A DNA stretch of 64,000 nucleotides from Nemorincola caseinilytica (GCF_039540515.1 NZ_BAABFA010000010.1:186001-250000), one strand, 5' to 3'. Numbered from the stretch's first letter, positions 40,400 through 49,269 are shown. Numbers and translations are program-made. The notes: generated by a model not told the origin, from the sequence alone.

Positions 40400-43363
40400 A
40401 TGAAAAGGATAACTCTACGATACGCTTTTGTATTTCTGATGTTCATATTGGCCGGTACCCATGCAAATGCGCAGGTGGTAGTACACAGCAGCGACTCCCT
40501 GAGCTGTACGCAACTGTGCACCACACTTACTGCCGTGGTGACGGGTGATGCCCCTACCAACTCCGGCATAACCATAGATGATGAATACTCTGCGATACAC
40601 CCCATAGGTTTCCCGTTCAATTTTTATGGCACTACCTATACGCAACTGGTGATAGGCCCCAATGGTACGCTCTGCTTCGACCTGTCGCTGGCAGGCGCAT
40701 ACGACCCCTGGCCCATAACTGCGGCACTGCTGGGCAACCCCAGCAAGTACAACAACATCTGCGGCCCATGGTGCGACATTGACATATCTATAGCCGGTGG
40801 TGGTACCATCACCTATTCGCTCACAGGTATAGCTCCGTATCGCAAATACATAGTTACCTTCTGTAACGATGCCATGTACTCCTGTACCTCACAACGTACC
40901 AGCACACAGATAATACTGTACGAGACCACCAACATAGTAGAAGTGCATGTGGCCACCAAGCCGGTATGCGCCGGCTGGAACAGCGGCCGCGCCATAATAG
41001 GTGTGCAGAACGCTACAGGTACGGCCGCTACAGTGGCACCGGGCCGCGACTTCCCGGCGGTGTATACCTGCACCAATGAGGCATGGCGCTTTACGCCCAA
41101 TGCATCGGTAACGGCCTATACTGTGGCCTCTATAGCGTATGCGCCTATACCCTATGCCTCATCGGCAGTACACTGGTACAATGTGAACACAGGCGCCTAC
41201 CTGGGCACCGGCACTACCGTCAATGTTTGTCCTACCACTACCACCACATACCGTGCAGGTGCGCTGGGCTGTGCCGATACCTCTTTCGGGTATTATACCG
41301 TGACACCTTCGCCGGCTTTCTCTATATCGCTAACGCCTACCAACCCCACACGCTGCGAAAGCTGCGATGGCTCTATAACCGTGAGCGGCATGCTGCCCGG
41401 CATAGCCGATACCATTACCTATACGCTGGGCGGCGTACCACAGCCTACCGTGATAGCTACGGCATCGGGCGCGGGCACTACCACCATTACCGGGCTGTGC
41501 GCAGGAACTTATGACAACTTCATAGCGCGGCAGGGCGGATGCGCCTCTTTGCCTGCGGGGCCGGTGACGCTTACCAATCCTGCAATATCTATAAGCGGTG
41601 TGACAATGGTGCAACCCTCGGTATGCGGCGCCTGCGATGGTGAGCTGACCATAAACGGGCTATACCCGAGCCACACCTTTACCATCAATTACAACCTGAA
41701 CGGTGTGGCGCAGCCGCCATTCAGCGGCACTACCAATGCATCGGGCAGCCTTACGCTGACGGGCCTGTGCGAGGGCACATATGATAACATAGTGGCATCT
41801 TATGGTATTACCTGCATCACCCCGGCCGTAGGGCCGTATGTGCTGGCGGGACCGCCGCCGCCACCGGCCAGCATAGTGGCCATAGTGCAGCCTACAGAAT
41901 GCGGCATGTGCGACGGCAGCATCACTATACGCTCTGTGATACCATTCTCTTCGGACACGATAACCTATATGAAGAACGGTGTGCCACAAACGGCCATCAT
42001 TACAGTGGCATCGGGCGACAGCACAATATACCTGCCCGGCATGTGTGAGGGCACATACTCCGGCTTCCAGGTGAAGATAGGCAACTGTATCACCATGGTA
42101 TCGGGCTCGGCCACGCTGGCAGGGCCACCACTCACCGCGGCCTTCGATACTACATTCCGCTATGGCTGCTCGGGCGATACGGTGTTCTTCCACAACCACT
42201 CTACATCTGCAGGCCCGCTGTACTATGTATGGCAGTTCGGCGACGGCACAACCGATACCTCATCGGACCCATACCATGTATATGGCCCCGGCACCTATAC
42301 CGTGACCCTGCTGGCCACCAACCACCACTGTGCCGACAGTATGAAGCTGACCTTTACGCTGGGGCACCCGCTGGATGCGATATTCGTACCAGACCCCATC
42401 ATTGCCTGCCAGGGCAGACCTGTGGCCTTCCTGAATACATCGGTAGGCGCGAACGGCTACCTGTGGGACTTTGGCAATGGCAGGACAGATACTGCCATGC
42501 TGCCTACGAATATATATACGAAGTCGGGACAGTATACGGTGCAGTTGATAGCGAGCAACTTCATTCCGTGCTATGATACGGCATATGCTACCGTGCAGGT
42601 AGATACACAGAGCGGTATACAACTGAAAATGACCGACTCGGTAGTGTGTGCGGGCACATATGTGACGCTGACCGGCCTGTATGCACCGATAGGCTTGACA
42701 GGTATGAGCTGGGACTTTGGTGATGGCACCGACAGCATACAGAACATGAACCCTGTATACCACTCATTTGCAGGGCAGGGAGTATATACCGTAACGGTGA
42801 ACGCGCACTACCGCGCCTGCGATAATGTGAGTACTACGCGCACCTTCACCGTATTCCAGCGGCCGAATGCGAATGCCGGAGCAGATACATCGATATGTAA
42901 AGGCAGCAATTCTATAAGGCTTAGCGAATATGCCAATGAGAAGAACTCACTGGCCACCTGGCTGTGGAGCACCGGCGAGCGTACCCGCAGCATTACCATA
43001 ACTGCACCCGGCAAATACCATGTGACCGTAAGCGTGAACAACTGCGAGACCACCGATTCGGTGAATGTAGATGACGACTGCTATGTACATATACCCAACG
43101 TATTCAGCCCTAATGGCGATGGCATGAACGATTACTTCTTCCCACGCCAGCTGCTGGCCCGCGGCCTTACATCGTTCAGGATGGCGATATACAATCGCTG
43201 GGGCCAGGTGATATTCGAGTCGAAGACACTCGACGGATCGGGATGGGATGGCAGGCTGAATGGTGTGAACCAGCCGGAAGGTGTGTATGTGTACACAATA
43301 GATGTAGAGTTCCGCGATGGACAGAAAGAATCGCATAAAGGGAATGTGACACTCATGCGATGA
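40400..43363 (+). CDS. Large secreted protein with three Cys-repeat domains, three PKD domains and a T9SS type B C-terminus
   Basis: The 987-residue protein has a signal peptide (MKRITLRYAFVFLMFILAGTHANAQ) and an N-terminal beta domain with NAGYD-type SGIT and FNFYGTTY motifs. Residues about 312-580 hold three tandem repeats of about 85 residues, each with CxxCDGxIT at the start and GxCxGTY near the end. Three PKD domains follow (WQFGDGTTDTSSDPYHVYGPGTYTVT, WDFGNGRTDTAM, WDFGDGTDS). The tail has VFSPNGDGMNDYFFP, IYNRWGQVIFES and GDGSGWDGRLNG-like motifs, the gliding-motility (type B) sorting domain. It is likely a surface adhesin or structural protein. Confidence 0.9.
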   Translation: MKRITLRYAFVFLMFILAGTHANAQVVVHSSDSLSCTQLCTTLTAVVTGDAPTNSGITIDDEYSAIHPIGFPFNFYGTTYTQLVIGPNGTLCFDLSLAGAYDPWPITAALLGNPSKYNNICGPWCDIDISIAGGGTITYSLTGIAPYRKYIVTFCNDAMYSCTSQRTSTQIILYETTNIVEVHVATKPVCAGWNSGRAIIGVQNATGTAATVAPGRDFPAVYTCTNEAWRFTPNASVTAYTVASIAYAPIPYASSAVHWYNVNTGAYLGTGTTVNVCPTTTTTYRAGALGCADTSFGYYTVTPSPAFSISLTPTNPTRCESCDGSITVSGMLPGIADTITYTLGGVPQPTVIATASGAGTTTITGLCAGTYDNFIARQGGCASLPAGPVTLTNPAISISGVTMVQPSVCGACDGELTINGLYPSHTFTINYNLNGVAQPPFSGTTNASGSLTLTGLCEGTYDNIVASYGITCITPAVGPYVLAGPPPPPASIVAIVQPTECGMCDGSITIRSVIPFSSDTITYMKNGVPQTAIITVASGDSTIYLPGMCEGTYSGFQVKIGNCITMVSGSATLAGPPLTAAFDTTFRYGCSGDTVFFHNHSTSAGPLYYVWQFGDGTTDTSSDPYHVYGPGTYTVTLLATNHHCADSMKLTFTLGHPLDAIFVPDPIIACQGRPVAFLNTSVGANGYLWDFGNGRTDTAMLPTNIYTKSGQYTVQLIASNFIPCYDTAYATVQVDTQSGIQLKMTDSVVCAGTYVTLTGLYAPIGLTGMSWDFGDGTDSIQNMNPVYHSFAGQGVYTVTVNAHYRACDNVSTTRTFTVFQRPNANAGADTSICKGSNSIRLSEYANEKNSLATWLWSTGERTRSITITAPGKYHVTVSVNNCETTDSVNVDDDCYVHIPNVFSPNGDGMNDYFFPRQLLARGLTSFRMAIYNRWGQVIFESKTLDGSGWDGRLNGVNQPEGVYVYTIDVEFRDGQKESHKGNVTLMR

Positions 43364-43380
43364 CAGCATTCGTTCTTAAG

Positions 43381-43388
43381 TATATTTG
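43381..43388 (+). promoter_or_regulatory. TAnnTTTG promoter element
   Basis: TATATTTG at 43381-43388 lies 40 bases before the ATG at 43428. Confidence 0.45.
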
Positions 43389-43427
43389 TAAGGCGCACTG
43401 TATAGTGTGCCTTACCTTTTTATACCC

Positions 43428-44279
43428 ATGTACACAGACCAACAGAGCTACAGCCTATCGGTGAACGAGGCCATGCGGAAAGGCAAATGGCAATTGCTGT
43501 ATATACCATTATCGGTACTGTTCGGGCCGCCCTTTCTGATACTAGTGATAACTCCGCTGGTGACCACAAATGATGCATGGCTGGGCTCTGCGGCCGGGCC
43601 GGTATTCCTGGCGGCATTTACACTACCTTTTATCTACTACTTCATAGCCATGCCACGCTGGCGGATATGGGCCTTCCTGCAGGTGCGCAATGTACATGAG
43701 TTGAAAGAACGAGCCATACTGGAACGTATATTGCCACGCGATGGAAGCTGGATATGGAAGCTGCAGATAACGAGCGCACAGCAAAGAGCGGCGCTGGCGG
43801 CCGTTGAGCAAAGGTTTCTGCAGGCCGATGTGTTCATAGACGACCAGGAATTGCCTTATGAGACCACCTTCAAGCCATCGGAGACAGGGCGCATGCTGAT
43901 GGTGGCATCTTCAATAGTGTGGTTCGGGGTGGCGATCTATTTCGTCACACGATCGGGCGCGTCGGACAGCAAGAGTTTCCTGCTGTTCGGGCTGGTGGTG
44001 ATATTCATTATTGCAGTACGCACCTTCAAAAAGAACGCAGTGCTGACAATGAGCAATGAGGGCATAAAAGTGAGTGGCGAGCACCTGCACCCCTGGCGCG
44101 ATATAGCGAACGAGCATATATACTTTGTAAACGCAGGCCGCGACTCTCACTACAAGCTATCTTTTACCACAGAGGGAAAAGAAGTAGAAATATCGCTGCG
44201 CGGCATAGCCCGTAGCGGCCAGGTACACCATGCCATGCGTGTGTATCGTGGCAGGTACAGGGCACAGAACAATATATAG
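43428..44279 (+). CDS. Membrane protein of unknown function
   Basis: The 283-residue protein (ATG at 43428) has two hydrophobic pairs, near residues 25-75 (LLYIPLSVLFGPPFLILVITPLV, VFLAAFTLPFIYYFI) and 165-205 (MLMVASSIVWFGVAIYFV, FLLFGLVVIFIIAV). A soluble part of about 90 residues lies between them and a basic region follows. The C-terminus has LTMSNEGIKVSGEHLHPWRDI, which recalls a YcxB-like or PH-type strand set. I do not recognise the family. It stands alone with its own promoter element. Confidence 0.65.
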   Translation: MYTDQQSYSLSVNEAMRKGKWQLLYIPLSVLFGPPFLILVITPLVTTNDAWLGSAAGPVFLAAFTLPFIYYFIAMPRWRIWAFLQVRNVHELKERAILERILPRDGSWIWKLQITSAQQRAALAAVEQRFLQADVFIDDQELPYETTFKPSETGRMLMVASSIVWFGVAIYFVTRSGASDSKSFLLFGLVVIFIIAVRTFKKNAVLTMSNEGIKVSGEHLHPWRDIANEHIYFVNAGRDSHYKLSFTTEGKEVEISLRGIARSGQVHHAMRVYRGRYRAQNNI

Positions 44280-44280
44280 C

Positions 44281-44305
44281 CCTCCGAGCCTCCCCTTGGG
44301 TTTTT
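44281..44305. repeat. Partial CCTCCCC-family repeat
   Basis: CCTCCGAGCCTCCCCTTGGG resembles the left arm of the hairpin repeats at 18941 and 33784; the right arm is missing. It follows the end of the membrane protein gene. Confidence 0.35.
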
Positions 44306-44563
44306 GTTCCTTTTGCTGCAGGCCGGAAAATATTTTTTGCCCGGGTGCCAACTTTTTCTCTCTTTTGCCCGTCTTATTATCAACAAGGGGTTAAAGTATT
44401 GGTAAAGACCTGCTAAAAAATATTTGGCCATATCAGATATTTTAACTTTTTTGCAGTACAATTCTTCACAAAAACTATTTGTCTATAAGAGCATACTTCT
44501 ACACTGAACCAAAATAAGGCCAATGACGTGATACCTACATTACGTTAAAAACCAGTAGAAGTT

Positions 44564-45145
44564 ATGCAATTCACCGACCATCTTACAGATGCAGAGCTCA
44601 TTCTTGCATACCAGCAAGGAAATGAGAACGCCCTTTCCGTGTTGATAACCCGTCATAAAGACAAGGTATACACCACGCTCTACATGCTTGTAAAGGACAA
44701 GTACCTGGCCGAGGACCTCTTCCAGGATACATTTCTGAAAATAGTAAAGACCATAAAGGAAGGCCGCTACTGCGAGCAGGGCAAATTTCTGCAGTGGGCC
44801 GTACGCGTGGCGCGCAACCTGTGCATGGACCACTTTCGCCGTACGAAGGTGCAGGTGCCTGTGACACTGCCCGATGGCCAGGACATATCGGCCATATTTG
44901 GCCAGAGCGACCTTGTGGCCGATGCCATAGAGCGCCGCCAGGTACACGAAAGTGTGCGCAAACTGGTAGAAGGCCTACCTTACGAGCAGCGAGAAGTGAT
45001 AGTATTGCGCATGTACTCTGACCTAAGCTTCAAAGAGATATCGGAGCTGACGGGAGTGAGCATCAATACCGCCCTGGGCCGTATGCGGTATGCGCTTATC
45101 AACCTGCGTAGGTTGATAGCTGACAAACAGTTGGTTTTGCGTTAG
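44564..45145 (+). CDS. RNA polymerase sigma factor, ECF type
   Basis: The 193-residue protein has the sigma region 2 (HKDKVYTTLYMLVKDKYLAEDLFQDTFLKIVKTI), including DxxED-type core binding, and WAVRVARNLCMDHFRR. Region 4 follows as VEGLPYEQREVIVLRMYSDLSFKEISELTGVSINTALGRMRYALINLRR, a helix-turn-helix. No anti-sigma gene lies next to it. The downstream gene is rsmE, 22 bases after. The target promoters are unknown. Confidence 0.93.
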   Translation: MQFTDHLTDAELILAYQQGNENALSVLITRHKDKVYTTLYMLVKDKYLAEDLFQDTFLKIVKTIKEGRYCEQGKFLQWAVRVARNLCMDHFRRTKVQVPVTLPDGQDISAIFGQSDLVADAIERRQVHESVRKLVEGLPYEQREVIVLRMYSDLSFKEISELTGVSINTALGRMRYALINLRRLIADKQLVLR

Positions 45146-45155
45146 ATATTTTTTT

Positions 45156-45163
45156 TATCTTTG
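45156..45163 (+). promoter_or_regulatory. TAnnTTTG element before rsmE
   Basis: TATCTTTG at 45156-45163 ends 4 bases before the rsmE ATG. A TTG at 45137-45139 lies 16 bases upstream of it. A start here would give a leaderless mRNA. Confidence 0.5.
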
Positions 45164-45167
45164 CGCA

Positions 45168-45884
45168 ATGTCTGAGTCGCACCGCTTTTTTTACCCTGGC
45201 GCCATGTCGGCGCATAGTGTTGTAACCCTGGGTTCCGATACTTCAAAACACATATGGCAAGTGCTGCGTATGGATGAAGGAGACCGCATATCGCTTACCG
45301 ATGGCAAGGGTACGGTGGCCTCCGGCATCATACAGTTCGCAGAGCGTCATAAATGCAATGTGAGGATAAGCGATACATCGTTCGAGCCACGAGTGGGTGG
45401 CAAGCTGCACCTGTGCGTGAGTTTCACGAAGAACAACGGCCGTAACGAGTGGCTGCTGGAAAAAGCCACAGAGCTGGGCGTAGCATCTATCATACCTATA
45501 GGCTCGGCACGATACAACAAGACACACATACGCCACGACAGGTGGGAGAAGATACTACAGTCGGCCATACTGCAATCGCAGCAGAGCTACCTGCCAGAGC
45601 TATCGCAGCTGATACCTGTGACAACGGCGCTGGAACAGTTCAAAGATGTGCCCCAGAAATTCATAGCGCACTGCATGGACGACGAGCGCAAGAAGAACCT
45701 CTCTGAAATGTTAAAACCCGGCCAGGATGCAGTGGTGTTCATAGGGCCCGAGGGCGATTTCGCGCCGGAAGAAGTAAATTTGTGTATCGGGCACGGATAT
45801 ACTGCAGTGGCCCTGGGCGCACAGCGGCTCCGCACCGAGACAGCGGCCATATCAGTGGCCGCATACTTCAATATGCTTTCCTGA
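45168..45884 (+). CDS. rsmE: 16S rRNA m3U1498 methyltransferase
   Basis: RsmE methylates N3 of U1498 in 16S rRNA. The 238-residue protein has the family layout: an N-terminal PUA-like part (HRFFYPGAM and HIWQVLRMDEGDRISLTDGKG) and a SPOUT methyltransferase knot. Conserved motifs include KNNGRNEWLLEKATELGV near residues 87-104, then FIGPEGDFAPEEVNL and a C-terminal LGAQRLRTETAAI. All parts are full length. Its stop overlaps the start of the DUF4159 gene by one base (TGATG). Confidence 0.95.
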   Translation: MSESHRFFYPGAMSAHSVVTLGSDTSKHIWQVLRMDEGDRISLTDGKGTVASGIIQFAERHKCNVRISDTSFEPRVGGKLHLCVSFTKNNGRNEWLLEKATELGVASIIPIGSARYNKTHIRHDRWEKILQSAILQSQQSYLPELSQLIPVTTALEQFKDVPQKFIAHCMDDERKKNLSEMLKPGQDAVVFIGPEGDFAPEEVNLCIGHGYTAVALGAQRLRTETAAISVAAYFNMLS

Positions 45885-46567
45885 TGAGGACATTTTTTAT
45901 TGCCACCCTATTGCTGATGGCGGGCCATATGGCCACGGCGCAAAGCGTACGGCTGGGCCTGCTGGTATATAATGGCGGCGGCGACTGGTATGCCAACCCT
46001 ACTGCGCTGAGGAACCTGGCCAACTTCTGCAATGAACAACTGCATACCAATATAGACCCGCGCGAGGCACATGTGGAAGCCAATAGCCCCGAGCTATTCA
46101 ATTACCCATTCGTACATGTGACAGGCCACGGCCGCTGGGTGGTGAGCGATGAGGAGGCCAGGAACATGCGCAAATACCTGGAAAGCGGCGGCTTCTTGCA
46201 CATAGACGACAACTACGGGCTAGACCCCTATGTAAGGCCTGTGCTGAAAAAGATATTTCCCGAGCTGGCACTGGTAGAGCTGCCTTTTTCATACCCCATC
46301 TACCATCAGAAATTCAACTTTGCCAATGGCCTGCCGAAGGTACATGAGCATGACGAGAAACCACCAAAGGGCTATGGCCTGATATATAAGGGCAGGCTGG
46401 TATGCTTCTATAGCTATGAGACCGACCTGGGCGATGGCTGGGAAGACCCCGATGTACATCATGATGCACCGGACAAAAGGCAACTGGCGCTACAAATGGG
46501 CGCCAACATCATACAGTATGCCTTTACCGTGAATGGCGATGGTGGTAAGGAGAACAAGGTGCAGTAG
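45884..46567 (+). CDS. Exported DUF4159 domain protein
   Basis: The 227-residue protein has a signal peptide (MRTFFIATLLLMAGHMATAQ). The rest matches DUF4159, a fold related to class I glutamine amidotransferases: VRLGLLVYNGGGDWYANPTALRNL, the FVHVTGHGRWV motif, LESGGFLHIDDNYGLD and YHQKFNFANGLP. The family's function is unknown; it is common in Bacteroidota, often near AAA/MoxR and BatA-type genes. Here it follows rsmE with overlapping stop and start, so it is co-transcribed with it. Confidence 0.85.
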   Translation: MRTFFIATLLLMAGHMATAQSVRLGLLVYNGGGDWYANPTALRNLANFCNEQLHTNIDPREAHVEANSPELFNYPFVHVTGHGRWVVSDEEARNMRKYLESGGFLHIDDNYGLDPYVRPVLKKIFPELALVELPFSYPIYHQKFNFANGLPKVHEHDEKPPKGYGLIYKGRLVCFYSYETDLGDGWEDPDVHHDAPDKRQLALQMGANIIQYAFTVNGDGGKENKVQ

Positions 46568-46618
46568 CCCCGTCGAATAATGCATTTTCTTTGGGTGGGT
46601 ATTTGCACCCGCTTTGCC

Positions 46619-46626
46619 TACATTTG
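46619..46626 (+). promoter_or_regulatory. TAnnTTTG element of the DUF4468 gene
   Basis: TACATTTG at 46619-46626 lies 19 bases before the ATG at 46646. Confidence 0.45.
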
Positions 46627-46645
46627 TAGCAATATTATGATACTT

Positions 46646-47200
46646 ATGAAAAATATCCTTTTGGTGCTGGTGGCGCTGGTAGCTTCATTTTCCAATAGCT
46701 TCTGCGGCGAGTTCAGATCGGCGGTACTAACCAGAGAGGGCGAGCATGGCCCATGGCATTATGAAAAAGTGATAGATGTGCCAGGCACATCGAAAGAGGA
46801 GCTATACCGCCGTATGAAACTGTGGGTGGTAGGTAACATCAAGACCACGGACCTGAACAATACGTTTGACGACAAGAGCATGGACCTCATCATCTCTACG
46901 CCAACTATAGCATTTCCCGATCTGAAATGGAAGTCGCTGGCAGACCAGACGATGAGCTTTAAGATGCAGATAGAGATAAAGGACAATAAGATAAGGGTAG
47001 GCATGAACGGTTTTGTATACTCGGGCTACAAGAACGGCGGAAGTGTGCAGATACTGAAACCGCTGGAAGACCTGGCACTGGCAGGCAATAGCGGCGGCCA
47101 GTACAAACAAATAGGCGAGGGGTTCGATAATTCTTTCCTGGGCTTTATGGAAACACTTGAAAAAGCGGCAAAGACCGAAAAGAAGAGCAGTGAATGGTAA
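46646..47200 (+). CDS. Exported DUF4468-type protein
   Basis: Starting at the ATG 46646 (MKNILLVLVALVASFSNSFC) gives 184 residues with a signal peptide. The mature part reads EKVIDVPGTSKEELYRRMKLWVVG, then DKSMDLIISTPTIAFP and FKMQIEIKDNKIRVGMNGFVYSGYKNGG. This helix-then-strand order fits the DUF4468 TBP-like fold seen in many Bacteroidota lipoproteins and exported proteins. Its function is unknown. The Cys at the end of the hydrophobic segment (SFC-GEF) might make it a lipoprotein, but the box is weak. A two-way terminator follows. Confidence 0.75.
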   Translation: MKNILLVLVALVASFSNSFCGEFRSAVLTREGEHGPWHYEKVIDVPGTSKEELYRRMKLWVVGNIKTTDLNNTFDDKSMDLIISTPTIAFPDLKWKSLADQTMSFKMQIEIKDNKIRVGMNGFVYSGYKNGGSVQILKPLEDLALAGNSGGQYKQIGEGFDNSFLGFMETLEKAAKTEKKSSEW

Positions 47201-47262
47201 TATACCTACCTATTGGATCTTTCAGATCACTAGCCAAACTTCAATTTACTCTTCAAGAAATA

Positions 47263-47286
47263 AAAAAGCCCCAAATGGGGCTTTTT
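47263..47286. terminator. Bidirectional terminator
   Basis: AAAAAGCCCC-AAAT-GGGGCTTTTT is a perfect symmetrical stem with A and T tracts on both sides. It lies between the converging DUF4468 and DUF4783 genes. Confidence 0.9.
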
Positions 47287-47309
47287 GAATTATGTAGAGA
47301 AGGAGTAGT

Positions 47310-47708
47310 TTATTCTTTGTTCAGCCTTATCTCCTGCAGGTAGAAGTCCATGTTCTTCTGCTTCATAAGGATGTAGATATTGTACTTGACACCGCTGGGG
47401 GTAAGGAGCGTACCTATTATGAACTTGGTAGAGGCATTGGGCGAACCATTGTCCATTATCAGCAGGTCTTTGGGTACGTTCCTGTCGAAGAAGTCTTTCA
47501 GCACCACTTCGGCCTGGTTACGGCTGTAGATGGTCTGATTATTATTTATCGTTATGGGTACAATATTGTCGAAATATCTCGACAGGTCTTCTATGCGGTT
47601 CGTTTTGATGGCGTTCACCACGTCTTCCATGGGCGGATGACCTGTTTGTGCCTGAACCGTAAAGAATAACAGTGTACAACTAACGACTAATAGTAACAGC
47701 TTTTTCAT
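47310..47708 (-). CDS. Exported DUF4783 protein
   Basis: The 132-residue protein has a signal peptide (MKKLLLLVVSCTLLFFTVQAQ). The mature part, with VVNAIKTNRIEDLSRYFDNIVPITINNNQTIYSRNQAEVVLKDFF and the C-terminal FYLQEIRLNKE, fits the NTF2-like family DUF4783. This family is common in Bacteroidota and its role is unknown. It stands alone; a shared terminator ends it. Confidence 0.85.
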   Translation of the reverse strand: MKKLLLLVVSCTLLFFTVQAQTGHPPMEDVVNAIKTNRIEDLSRYFDNIVPITINNNQTIYSRNQAEVVLKDFFDRNVPKDLLIMDNGSPNASTKFIIGTLLTPSGVKYNIYILMKQKNMDFYLQEIRLNKE

Positions 47709-48029
47709 ATCAATTAAAATTCAAACGCACCACTTCATAATGCCTCCGGTATGATACCGCAAAAATGAAGCCAAAGATCCCCGAATTGTTAAACTTACAG
47801 AAAAAATTTTCCTTTTCCAGCTTTTGGATAATACCATATACTAAAAAAGGGAACCAAATATACATAAAAACAATTCAAAAAAGATATGGTAGGGGTATTT
47901 TTGATAGCTAAAAAAGAACGCAACACAGATATAATATATTCGTGTTGCGTTGTTGTATAACCATCATCTATTTATTCTTTCACAAAGAAGGCTGTTCTCT
48001 GCGCAGGTATATCCTCACAGGTTAAAATT
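47709..48029. other. AT-rich intergenic region with a terminator
   Basis: About 320 bases without an ORF. The only clear structure is the hairpin at 47917-47951 described separately. The promoter of the DUF4783 gene should lie at the left side. Confidence 0.4.
47917..47951 (-). terminator. Terminator of the small minus-strand ORF
   Basis: AACGCAACAC (47917-47926) and GTGTTGCGTT (47942-47951) form a perfect 10-pair stem with a 15-base AT-rich loop. On the minus strand the stem is followed by CTTTTTT. It lies downstream of the ORF at 48030-48218. Confidence 0.75.
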
Positions 48030-48218
48030 CTATGCTGTCAGCTTATAGGCCGGCTGCTCCAGTTGCAGCAGTGTATTCTGAATATGTTTTCTTACTATAC
48101 GGCTATGCGATATGGCGAATGTGGCGCTAAGCAGGGTCTTCAGGTCTACCTTCAGCGGGCTTTCCAGTATCTTCAACGCTCTGCTTTTGCTGAAGTAGGT
48201 TACGGTGCGTTTGTTCAT
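48030..48218 (-). CDS. Small protein of unknown function
   Basis: A 62-residue ORF (MNKRTVTYFSKSRALKILESPLKVDLK, ending LEQPAYKLTA). It is basic, has no signal peptide and no known motif. The frame is open 19 codons upstream, but ATG 48218 is the better start. The codon choice looks like that of host genes, and a strong terminator follows on the correct strand, which supports expression. I do not recognise it. Confidence 0.45.
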   Translation of the reverse strand: MNKRTVTYFSKSRALKILESPLKVDLKTLLSATFAISHSRIVRKHIQNTLLQLEQPAYKLTA

Positions 48219-48314
48219 GGTACAAGTATTTGTATAGGCTAATACAAAAGGTGTGCCAATGATGAGCGCGAACATATGCGCACAATTACGTTAACATTAT
48301 TTTGTGGAAAAGAT

Positions 48315-48350
48315 CAGCTCCCTCCTAACCTTCCCCGAGGGGAGGAAATG
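48315..48350. repeat. CCTTCCCC-GAG-GGGAGG hairpin repeat
   Basis: A variant of the CCTCCCC/GGGGAGG family, placed at the 3' end of the rhomboid-like gene. The tail (AAATGTGTTGC) differs from the other copies. Confidence 0.5.
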
Positions 48351-48366
48351 TGTTGCGGGTGTGCGG

Positions 48367-49269
48367 TCAGTTCTTATCGTGACCTACTTTTTTCAGGAAC
48401 TCTTTCTCGTCCTTAGAGAGCGAGTTGTAACCGGCACGGTTTATCTTGTCCAGTATCTCGTCTACGCGGCTCTGCTGCTCGCGCTGGCTCTGCTCCCTGG
48501 GGTCGTAGTATACCTGCTTTGCCCTGCGGCGCTGTATGGCTGCGGCATCGGGGGTGACCATGCGGCTGAGCGTACCACCAATATCGTACATCCATGCGCC
48601 GGGGCGGTAACCGGCGTTCAGCATTTTTACATAGGCAAAACCCATAAGGCCGCCACCCAGTACCATCATCACTACGGGCATGTAATAACCTGTGCCCATA
48701 AGGGTGAGCACAGCAAAGATGCCGGCCAGCAGCATGAGGGGTATGCTGAAGGTATCGCTGAGGTAGAGGCGATAGCCAGGCGATAGCGTAACGGCCGCCA
48801 CGCATATACCCATAAGGCCCGCGCGTGGACCCATAATGTATGGCGGGCATTTGCCCAGCTCGCCGGGCAGGTACTGTGCGGCCAGGTAAAAGAGACCACC
48901 CACAAGCACACTGTAGAGGAATAGTGGAAGTATCTGCTTCTTGCCTATCAGCATCTGCACTATAGAGCCGAAGCAGTATAGCCACAGCATATTAGTAAGC
49001 ATGTTCATGAAGCTATTGGGCACATGCAGAAAACCATAGGTGAACACGGTCCACCACTTGGCGCCGAAGGCAGATGTATGCGGTAGCGAGAGATTGGGGA
49101 TGAGGTATACATTGAAATTGGTATCGGTGATGTTCACCATCATCATCACGGCCCAGGTAAGCGCAAGTGCCATATAGGCCCCCGCTATAAAGAAGACCAG
49201 CTTCAGTACTGCATTGTTGTCATAGCCCGGCACATACGGTAGTAGCGATCTTCTTTTGCCCTTGTTCAT
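48367..49269 (-). CDS. Rhomboid-like membrane protein lacking catalytic Ser and His
   Basis: The 300-residue protein (ATG 49269) has six transmembrane helices and a rhomboid layout: WWTVFTYGFLHVPNSFMNMLTNMLWLYCFGSIVQMLIG keeps the helix-2 His and N-M core. However, the catalytic GxSx motif reads GPRAGLMG, with Arg where Ser is expected. The helix-6 site reads VLGGGLMGFAYVKM with no His. It should therefore be a pseudoprotease, possibly binding substrates without cutting. A charged, Glu- and Arg-rich cytoplasmic tail of about 85 residues follows. In many Bacteroidota rhomboids occur in pairs; a partner was not seen here. Confidence 0.85.
   Translation of the reverse strand: MNKGKRRSLLPYVPGYDNNAVLKLVFFIAGAYMALALTWAVMMMVNITDTNFNVYLIPNLSLPHTSAFGAKWWTVFTYGFLHVPNSFMNMLTNMLWLYCFGSIVQMLIGKKQILPLFLYSVLVGGLFYLAAQYLPGELGKCPPYIMGPRAGLMGICVAAVTLSPGYRLYLSDTFSIPLMLLAGIFAVLTLMGTGYYMPVVMMVLGGGLMGFAYVKMLNAGYRPGAWMYDIGGTLSRMVTPDAAAIQRRRAKQVYYDPREQSQREQQSRVDEILDKINRAGYNSLSKDEKEFLKKVGHDKN

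Noticed and set aside
41333..42135. Periodic repeats considered as a CRISPR array
   Set aside because: The period is about 260 bases, the repeats are in frame and protein-coding, and there are no short identical repeats with unique spacers.
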